Source: Strobilurus pachycystidiatus
Lineage: Eukaryota; Basidiomycota; Agaricomycetes; Agaricales; Physalacriaceae
Assembly (NCBI GenBank): GCA_019915135.1
Contig: JAHLMK010000037.1
Span: 62,001-126,000 of the forward strand
Reading direction: 5' to 3'
DNA length: 64,000 nucleotides
Shown: in pieces, positions 55,560-64,000 of the stretch
Layout of the letters: the number at the start of each line of letters is the position of its first letter
Numbering within the stretch: the stretch's first letter is position 1
Notes under the pieces: model-generated
Databases searched by the model: none
The model's input: the letters and a program-made list of their open reading frames with translations, nothing else
What the model was told of the DNA's origin: nothing
Made by a program: the position numbers and the translations under genes

Positions 55560-58500
55560 CTATTTCCTACAGCTATGGCTCGTCGAGCGACGGGAGCCTT
55601 CCGCGGGTGCCTTTTCCGTTTGCTGGGAAGACAAGGCGAGGCGGCTGAGAGCGGCGGACCCATCCTGATCGAGATCCTGTCCCACATCTGTTTCTCCTGT
55701 GTGGCCTACATTGTGGACGGTCGCTTTGGGTCCTGCCTGTGCGAGGATGGCCTTTTCAGCCGTATGCGCTTCCATAGGATCAATGGGGAGCAGGGTGACC
55801 ACGTCTTCGAGGGTGGCAGAGGGCGAGGGGGTGGGGGAGGGCGAGCGGGCTGCCGGAGGCTGCGCGACCGCAGTAACTTCGCCTTCGAGGTATGGAAAGA
55901 GGAGTTCGGGTGGAACGGGGTCGGACGGAAGGTCGATGGGTTCGTCGAAGGAGAATGTGACCTGGAAAACTGTAGCCCAAAGATCGTTCATTGCCTTGCG
56001 AAGTGCCACTGGTTCAATGCGCTGCGGAGTATCTTCAATGTCGCTGAAATTGTTAAAGTTACGGCGGACGATGGCGAAGTATCCCCAAATGTTTTGATAA
56101 AACATGCGGGGAACATCGGAGAAGACGTTGTGGATGCATGTCACGGTGTAGCGCGCACGGTGCCATTGGACGAAGTCTTTGAAAACTGTCGTCGCAATGT
56201 GACACTCGACAAAAACACTACTGTGTTTATCTGGACCAAGGAAGAGGACAGCGGTAAGAACGGTCAGCCCGAGATATAGGATGTCGACAAGGCCAGAGAA
56301 CTGGTCGGGTGGCGGCACATATTCTTCGTCGACTTCACCTGAAAGTTTTTTAGTGGTAGCCGGATTAATAGGTGGGGCGATAGTACCGATCAAACAACGC
56401 TTGCACCAACAAACGAGGAAGCGGGCATATATAGCCCATGTCTCAGTGTGGGTCATGTTGGTCACCGAGTAATCGATGACCGTTGTGTGAATGAGTGAGG
56501 GCAGTGCCCGCCGCATGACGAATCGGTTGAGGAACTGCGCCCCCCGCATGGCACAGTCTGTGAGGTTGAGAACGTAATGCTCGGTACCGGGGGGCATGAC
56601 ACTGACACAAAGTTTAGCGAAAAGACAAAAAAAAAAAAATAGGGTTCCGTGTGTGGTTTGAGCTTACACTACATCCCCTGGCTTCATGTAGATGGCCGTC
56701 GTGACCATGTCGCTGTATTTCGTGCGAGCCTGTTCTCCAGACCACAGTTGACAGAAAGGGACTGGTTGATTCGGGTCAAAGGCTCTTTTGACGGGGAGCC
56801 AGAGCTTCTTCCCTTTGACGAGTAAGACGGCGGTTGGAAGGCCGCTGGCATCATGGTGCAGGTCAGTGTCAGATCCCTCACCACCGAGTAACTGCCAGTA
56901 TAATCCCTGCGTCACATCAATGCGACAAGATGCGGCCGGGAAGATAGTGGCGGTATCTCTCAAGACAAACTTTATCTGACACAGGGACCTATGAAAGAGA
57001 AGAGTTAAATATGTGAGAGAGGAGAGGTAGTGACATCCTACTTGGTGAGGGGGGGCATGGTGCTCGGGGCCGTCTCGTCCTGTGGGATGTCAATGAGATT
57101 GACAACATCGCCCTTGTCGCCGAGGGCCATCTCCGCCAGTACCTGCATGATCGTCAGATCACGGTGGTACCCAGGTAGGTCTGCGTCCTGTAGGTCGACA
57201 AAGTCTCTGAGGAGCGGGTCTGGCGAGAAAAGGTTAAGAAGTGGAGCAGAGGGCAATCGGAAAAGGGACAAACAAGTAGCGGAGTGTGGAGCATTGACAT
57301 CGACCCAGTGAGTGAAGAGTGCGGGAGAGATGGGTCCAGAGGCTGAATGCGGCCTTTTAGTGGAACAGTGGATGTGGAGGACGGTCTGGGATGCAAGGTC
57401 TAATTTCTGGAGGCGGGTGAGGTTTAACCAGTCATCGCTTGACCGACGAGAGACGACAGGGCCATCTGCTGACGGCGCGGACTGAGGCAACGTTGCGAGG
57501 GGGCGCATATGGTGAGCGGAAAGCAATCCGCGGATACGTAAGGAGAAAAGCGGAGCCTGGAGCTGGGTGAGCGGCGAGGCGATATGGGAGGAGGCATGAC
57601 CGACATAGTGTTGCAGTACGCGGACTTGTTCGATGACCCACTGTTGGCGTTCGGCGTCGAACAAGGGCAGTCCAAACGGCGCTGATCGCTGTGTGTCAGG
57701 GTGTGAGAGGGAGGAATAGGAGGGATTACAAGTGGCAAACTGAACCCTACCTGCGTGCGCTTTGTTGTTCGAACGCCGACCACCTCTTCGGAGGCTGGAG
57801 GAGGGAGGGCTGGCACGATGATGGCGCAGTGCATGAGCGACTCGGAGATGCGTTCGGCCCGGAGGCGAATGGTTTTGCGCTCAACGAGCGACGCATGTTC
57901 AAATGCGACGCGAGGAGGTAGCAAAAAAGTGAGGGTGTCAGGTGCCTTTCTCTTGCTTTTCGTCTTCACCTTAGTGGAGGGTGGCATGACATGGGCGGCA
58001 GATTGAGGTTTGGCAACCCTGCGTTCTGCAGCTCGGGGTGGCGGAACGGCGGTAACCGTGAGAACGGTGCTGGCTCTGGCTGTGCGAGCTCTGTCACTGT
58101 TGGGCGATGGGTGGCGGTCCTCCGAGGCATCGGGTTGAGGGCGTGGGGAAGGTGTTCGGGAGACGCGGTGAGCCTCAATTGACGAAGTCGAGGGGAGGTG
58201 GGTTTGGGACGAAGATGGAAGGATAGCCAGAGGAGCTTTGGCTCCGTGAGGTTCAGAGGCTGCAGGATGCGCCGTGCCGTCTTCGGGCATTGGACCCCGC
58301 GGGGATTTGAGGGGAGGGGCGGAGGCGGCTTCATCGGTAATGGCGGAGAGGAGCCCGGCATACCAGAGTTCGTGTTGTGCGTCCGGCAGGGAGGGTAGGT
58401 GTTCTTCAACAGCAATCAAGAGCTGAGCGACGGCTGTTCTGAGGTCAGTGCCGTTGTAGGCAATGGTGTAGACGCATGTAAAGGCAGCGCGCTCGAGCGC

Positions 58501-59585
58501 ATGAAGGAGGTCTGAGCCTGGGTTTTTGTAGTGATGGAACAAGTCGGCCAACTGAGGGGGTCATTATGTCCTGGTATATGGATGGCAGTGGAACATACCT
58601 GCAGCATGGCCAGTGACGACATTTGCCTCAGCTTCTTGACGACAGGTGTGAAGAGGAAGATGGGGGAAATGGCGAGGAAATGGTAAAAGTCGGGAAAGTG
58701 GCCATAAGAGCTGGCGTGTTCACTTTCGAGGTCCCCTAGAACTGGGTGCGCGCCCTTTTCACCCAACCTACGATGGTTGATTCAACGGTGGGACGGTCAT
58801 GAATTATTGATGGGACGTACGACGCCAAACTCTCAACAGGAATCAAATCGGGTGTCTGAGAGATTGCCATGAGTGGGTGGTAGAAGCGCAACATGAGAAT
58901 CAATTTACGAGTTGTGCTCTCAGTAGATCAGCAAAAATGGTTACTCGAAGGAGGAATGTGGAGGAATGCAAAGCAGAGAGGGAGATCTGATAGGCGTTAG
59001 TAATAGCAGCGAGACCGAGATCTGAACAGGAATCAGGTGCTTCCGCGAACGGGGCGGGTTCGCTTGCAACAAAGTGCTTGAGGGAGGCAGAGTGCTGTCG
59101 GAATGCTTTGAGGGTTTTAGGAATGTCTCCGAGCGCACCAAACATGTCGCGCGCGTGTTTCAGTGTGGGGATTTGGAAGGCCGGTTTTTTCCGTTCCGCT
59201 GAAAGGAAAGGTGGGCGGGTTAAGACACACTGCTCTGCGAGACGAACAACGTGGGCACGGTACAAGGTCGACTGCATAGCTTTGGCGACAGGATGCTTTG
59301 CGCGGGAGCTTATGGCGTGGAGGGTCAACTCGCGATGTTTGCCCGTATCTGAGGTGAGCTGTGGGAAGGTGGCGAGGTAGCGCGCGCTATGGGAAAACGC
59401 TGACACCGCGGCCTGTGGCTGTTGAGGTATCGGACGAAGATGTTGCTTACGGGGCGACGCACCTCGCGAAACGCTTCCTCTTTGGTGGCAGCATCGGTGA
59501 TTTCACTGTGAATGCGATGGAGATTCAGCGCAACGAAGAAGGGGGTGTTATCGAGACGGGCGCGGACAATGAGTTGGTCAGTCAT
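55560..59585 (-). CDS. JmjC/cupin-like protein 2, iron ligands present (about 1190 residues)
   Basis: Minus-strand exons 59585..59451, 59358..58909, 58855..58821, 58767..58599, 58551..57751, 57688..57042, 56988..56668 and 56601..55560 keep one frame throughout. A further 54-nt in-frame intron is likely near 56340-56395. Start MTDQLIVRARLDNTPF. Order of blocks: helical N-terminus, LAISPIFLF block, LLHALERAAFTCVYTIAYNG helix, long Pro/Ser-rich linker, PGYHRDLTIMQVLAEMALGD, then the cupin. Cupin motifs: LHHDASGLPTAVLLVKGKKL (HxD at 56856-56858 and 56850-56852, with the GKKLW of JmjC folds), YMKPGDVV and PPGTEHYVLNLTD (distal His 56577-56579). These fit an Fe(II)/2-oxoglutarate oxygenase. A C-terminal helical region (ARFLVCWCKRCLIG, HIATTVFKDFVQWHRARYTV) follows. 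The substrate is unknown. Confidence 0.72.
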
Positions 59586-59648
59586 GGCTGCAGGATGGAA
59601 TGTGCATTGGTGACGTAATATTGATTTGTAAAACTAACCAGCCTACGT

Positions 59649-62600
59649 CTACCGGTGCTCCAGCTCCAATTGAATCAGCCTCCCCTGCTTGTCCTTTCCT
59701 TCTCCGGGCACCACGAAGAAACGATGTGAACCTGCGTTGCGCGACTTGCGATCGCATTGATTGAGGGTGGGCGGGGGGTTGGGCTGCAGGTCCAGGGCGG
59801 GAGCGATGGTTCCTGCCCAGTACTGGGACAGGAGCTGGCGTAATGCGGGTCGTTGTTCCCGGGACGCTTTGTGCGAGAGATAACATGCAAAGGCCTCCCA
59901 GTAGTGTCTCGCAAATGTGTCCAAAAATGACCTGACATGTTTCGGCGGCTGGAGCTGATCCTGGAGGGGGGTAGGGGATAGCATGCAGGTTGTTTCATCG
60001 TACGTTTGCGACACTACGTGGTAAAATCGATGAAGTTTTGCGACGTACAGTCGGAAATGAGCGAGAGCGACGTCACGCTCAACCTTGAAGGAATCGCACG
60101 ATTCCTTATCCAGCAGGAAGGGAGTGGAGAGGAGGCCTAGAGCGCCTATGCTGGCATTCTGGAGTGTCACGAAATCAGGCGTGCAGGGCGGTTGTTCTGG
60201 CAGATGGCTTCGGTTGGTGAACGATGATTGGGTTGATCGAGGACGAACCAGTCATGTATTGCCAACAACTGTGCAAGATTCCACGGGCATGCAATGCCCA
60301 TGCGAATTTTTCTTCCTGTCTCCATATGCATGCCAAATGGATGAGGGCGGGAACGGTAATGGGATAGATCATCTCGTGATGGGCATGGGTCTTGCGGATG
60401 ATGGTGTGTTTGAGGGCCACGATGTGAGTGCTGCTGAAGGGATGGATGACACTGTGAGGGTATGGTGAGGGATTGGAGGGAGGGAGGTTGGAAGCACGTA
60501 CAGTTCGTCACCAGCAGTCATGCGAAATAATACTGTCTCGTTGACTTCTCGGCCATCGTCAAACAAACAGCAGTAGTCGAGGGTTGTGTTGTTTGTCCAA
60601 GAGACACGGATGATGATTTCCCCTTGGAGAATTTGAAGTATGAGAGGCGAAGCATAATCGACATGGAACTTGTCATAGACCATGCCGCGCGACAACATGG
60701 CATACGAGTAGCCTCGGTGCCAATCAACGAGGGTGGATTGACATTCCGGCGGAAGCTGGTCGGTGGTACGATTGATGTAGTCGTCGCCGGCGCAAAGCAA
60801 GCTATTCAATGATCAGATCTGGCGGCGGCGGGGGGGTGGGTGTGGTTACCTTGTGAGCGGCGTGGCTTCAACTTGCTGATGGTGGATAACAGGTATGGAA
60901 TCCAAGTGGAAGAACACGGTGAGCGGTTTGGGCTGCCGAATGGCAGCGCATGCTTGCTGGGGTGTGAGGTCGGGGTGTGGGTTTCGAGGGGTGTCTGGGA
61001 AGGACGTGTGAGTCGTGAACCAAATGCAAACAGTAAATGGTCACACATTTGGTGGGAGTCGGTTCGTCGGGTCGTACATGATTGAGGAATGTCAATGGGC
61101 TGAACGACGGTTGCTCGCGGGCTTTCAAGTGAACTACAGGTTTGGTGTATAACAAATCAAATTGCGCGGGTGATTTCCACTTTGCCCACGCCCGCGTTGA
61201 TATAGTGAGGGTGTCAGTGGGCTGTTTTACCGCGCCATAGGATTTGCACACGGAGAGGAGGTTCCTTGACTGCGTGCAACGTGAGAAATAGGGATTCAAG
61301 GAGGGGGGGAGGCCGTGACTCTCACCGTGGAGTGATGGACTGTGAGCTTCACGGTTTCAGGACGCTTGGGTTTCTCTGGGGACGGGGTTGTGGGGGGTAG
61401 TGGAATGTGGATCACGCAGTTCGGCGGCTGCGCAATTATTGAATGGGTCAGTGCGGAGTATGTCAAGAGAGAGAAGAGGCGTGCGTACATTGCCTGTTAA
61501 AAGAAACTGAGGGGTATCAGATCCAACTTTCATCACCAAAGTTGTCCTGACGCGGTCGAGAGGAGCGGCAGGTTGGATGATGCGCATCGGGAAAAAAGGG
61601 GCTGAATCAACCCGTGCAGCCTTTGCGACGCGCGGGTCAGATTGCGATGGCGATGGTCTCTTTTTTGTTGCCGTGTTGGATGAGGGGCGGTCCGTGGGCT
61701 GGACCGTGCGATTCCCGCCTTCTTGCTGGTCGACGGCCGCGGGGATGTTGCTGTTGGACGGATTGGGGGTAGGGGGAAGCTGGCGCGGGATGCGCCCTTG
61801 TGCTTTGGCTCGAGGCAGGACACCTGCAGATGCCCGATTATCGTGACTGCGGGTTGCTCTGCAAGTAGGAGGATCGATTGGTGTTGTAGCTGCCGGGATC
61901 GATCGCGTGCTGCTAAGTGTCGTGGGCGAGGTCGAGGAAATTGGCGGAGGAGGAGGGGAGTGTTCACGGGGACTCAAACGACCCGGAAGGCGATCGGAAT
62001 TTTGAGTCGCACCTGGCACTTCCCTGACCGATAGTGTCTTGTTCGGAGTCTGGGGTGGGGTAATGGGCTGTGGAGGGGCGGTAGCAGTGGCGCTTACAAG
62101 ACGGATGTCGGGTCTGGTGAGTGTAGGACTGGACGAATGTGCCGGTGTGCGTGCGGGTAGCCCGGACGCTAGCTGCGCAGGCCCGCGCCCACCACTTGGT
62201 GGTGTAGGGGCCTGTTCGGAGAGGGGCGTCGGTGGTGGTGTGCGAGGCTGTGGGGCCATCTGTGCGTGGGTGGGCGAGTTCTGGGGAGGGAGCGCCACCC
62301 CACGGTCATTTCCCGTCTCGCTGGGCGGTGGTGGGGGAAGATATCGGAAATGACGGTCGCAAACCACTTTTTCCACGCTGATGTATCCTCACGCTTGAGC
62401 GCGTTTTCAATTTCCAGGGTGAGCTGGGTGATGGCATCCATGACGGGCGCGTGTTCCACGGCAATGCTGTTGATGCACGACCAACATGCCAACTCCAATG
62501 ACTGGAAAGTTGCGCAGGAAGGAGACGACTTTTTCCGGCGATATCTGTTGCCAGCCTGGCGGTGCTTGGTTGAGAGACTACGTGTTATGCACCCGGATGA

Positions 62601-63511
62601 AGCGCACCTGCAGAACAGCAGTTTGACCGCAGTCGCGCAACTTTTGAGGCGTTCGATGAAGGAAGAAGATGGGGGACATCGTCGTGAACAATAGCCAGTC
62701 GATGTTGTTTTTGCCGAAGGTGTGTTCGTGGTATTCCTTGGCCGCCTCACTACGGACCAAACGGGAGATCAGCGATGTTGTCAATGCAGTGGAGATTGCC
62801 TACTCAAGCTGATTCAGAGACATGACTTCGTCGGTCTGGGGGGGGGGGGGAAGTCAATGGGAGGAATGAAATAGGGGCCTTTGTCGACATACGGTGATGT
62901 GGCGAAGGTGGTCCGCCAGTAGCGTGGCTTTAAAAATGAAATATCCTTGTTCGGTGCTGCGCCGGCCTTGCAGATACCCGTCCAAAATTGTTCCCGAATT
63001 GGTAGAAGGCGAGGAGTGAAGGGTCGTTTTGGCAGCGGTGAACATGACCGTAAACTTGGTCGCGAAGGCAGGTAAGTCCTTGAGTTTCTGCCACAGTAAT
63101 GCGATCTGCGTGCTAGTGGGTCCGCTCACTGCGAGTTCTTCCGTACAGGGTTGGGAACAAGTATCCGGGGCCATCTCCTGCTGGTAAAGGTACATGATGA
63201 GGGATCCGCGCACGACCAGTTCCGCGAGAGCGTCCCGCAAGGGCCCCTTGTAGTTTTGTCGTTGGTGGAGGCTTTCGGTTTCCAGCTTGAGCATTGGATT
63301 CTGGCGGAGGTGGCGAACAAAGGACGCAAATTGCGCTTCGTGATTCTGTGACGGATGAGGGTACACTTATCCAGCGTGGGGCACACAGTACCTTGTGCGC
63401 TTCCAATAGTAGCAGATGTTGTGCCGGCGCGGCTTGCTGCAACGCAAGGGTGTGCGCGAGGCCTTGGAAAAATGGGAGCGTGTACAAGTCTTGCAATTGG
63501 GCGGAGGCCAT
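59649..63511 (-). CDS. JmjC/cupin-like protein 3, iron ligands present
   Basis: Tandem neighbour of protein 2; its stop is 63 bp from that gene's ATG. Start 63511 (MASAQLQDLYTLPFFQGLAH). Early exons 63511..63392, 63345..62893, 62835..62804 and 62749..62608 join in phase and end at the same places in the protein as in gene 2 (RHIT/RAQL, then TAVLQ/AMLQ). Later blocks: LELACWSCINSIAVEHAPVM, a long Pro/Thr-rich linker, TLVMKVGSDTPQFLL, and the cupin. The cupin has KFHVDYASPLILQILQGEII (HxD at 60663-60665 and 60657-60659), FRMTAGDEL and, after an intron, THIVALKHTIIRK (His 60424-60426). The module is more divergent than in protein 2. The C-terminus reads YWEAFACYLSHKASREQ to LIQLELEHR. Several middle splice sites (61500-60800) are unresolved. 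Confidence 0.62.
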
Positions 63512-64000
63512 TGGGTTGTGGATGGATGGAGGAGGTTCCAGAAGCTGATAGGTGGTGCTTACTTATGTTTGGCGCATTGCCGCCACAGGACACGTGATGA
63601 AGAGGGGTACTGTTTGAAAAGCTCACATTATGCACGAGTAAAACAACATGTCTGCGTGATATAAAAACAGGGTGGGTGGCGCGGCGACTGTGGCACGTCT
63701 TTCATGCGGCTTCGCCGTGACGTTGTGACGGAGACGATGTAGCCGCCGTACCTCAGACGGCCTGAAAAGTGAGTGGGTGTGACATTGTGACTTGCCTCGT
63801 CGTGGGGGAGTGTGGGGTGTTGCTTGCCCGGCCGATAGAGTGTGGAAGTGTGACGGTGTGACTTGCTTTTCCCTGTCTGACCGCCATTGATGGGGGAGGA
63901 GATGAATTCCGCTGTGTGGTGAGTCGAAATCCCTGGCTCCCCGCCTCAAAGCCGAAATAATGGTCGCAGTATGCCAAAAGAGACCCTGGATGAAATCTTG
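63512..64000. other. intergenic region
   Basis: Upstream of JmjC-like gene 3. Contains short repeats of GTGTGACNNTGTGACTTGC (63777-63797 and 63850-63868) but no recognisable gene. Confidence 0.4.

Noticed and set aside
55560..63511. Assignment of the cupin-like proteins to the TET/JBP DNA-hydroxylase family known from KDZ-associated genes.
   Set aside because: The motifs (HxD followed by a GKKLW-type strand, then GD and PPGTxH) fit JmjC-like folds better, and no TET/JBP-specific signature is visible.
1..64000. CRISPR arrays, bacterial operons or phage genes.
   Set aside because: The sequence is eukaryotic with spliceosomal introns throughout. No regularly spaced repeat array with unique spacers is present.

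Overview
The window is genomic DNA of a filamentous fungus, almost certainly a mushroom-forming basidiomycete (Agaricomycetes). Genes are broken by many short introns (about 45-60 nt, GT...AG), and the protein families are typical of that group: a Plavaka-type (CACTA-like) transposase, a KDZ transposase with its cysteine cluster, F-box proteins, an RTC4-like protein and RNase H1 N-terminal-like domains. All gene models below come from reading-frame and splice-phase continuity seen in the sequence. No RNA data or database search was used.

Layout. 1-5.5 kb: 3' end of a RecQ-like helicase, a monopolin Csm1/Pcs1-type gene and a 174-bp minisatellite. 5.5-17.2 kb: an F-box gene cut in two by a 10.17-kb Plavaka element (copy 1, 6892-17064). 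17.8-25 kb: a second F-box gene, a JmjC-like gene and a PIF1 helicase sharing an 88-bp promoter. 25-28.3 kb: an 861-residue protein of unknown family containing a duplicated exon. 29.4-30.8 kb: an RTC4-like gene. 31.2-35.1 kb: an apparently intact KDZ transposase gene (1158 codons over ten exons). 35.3-39.4 kb: four small uncharacterised genes and a tRNA-like gene. 39.5-50.7 kb: a gene with two RNase H1 N-terminal-like domains, cut in two by Plavaka copy 2 (39831-49953), which lies inverted relative to copy 1. 50.8-54.8 kb: another RNase H1 N-terminal-like gene and a 957-residue protein. 55.5-63.5 kb: two tandem JmjC-like genes, diverged paralogues of the one at 19-23 kb.

How the parts relate. 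The two Plavaka copies are almost identical. I found three base changes, one poly(T) length change and one 49-bp indel in about 10.1 kb, so one or both moved recently. Each carries the transposase plus two other multi-exon genes transcribed divergently from it. Removing either copy with one of the flanking dinucleotides restores an open frame through a recognisable host domain, which fixes the element ends (CATC...GATG) and a 2-bp target duplication (TG for copy 1, CA for copy 2).

The most unusual content is the family of three large proteins of about 1200 residues with a JmjC/cupin-like iron-dioxygenase module. Two keep the HxD...H iron ligands. The third has lost both histidines. I cannot tell from sequence alone whether this family is already catalogued.
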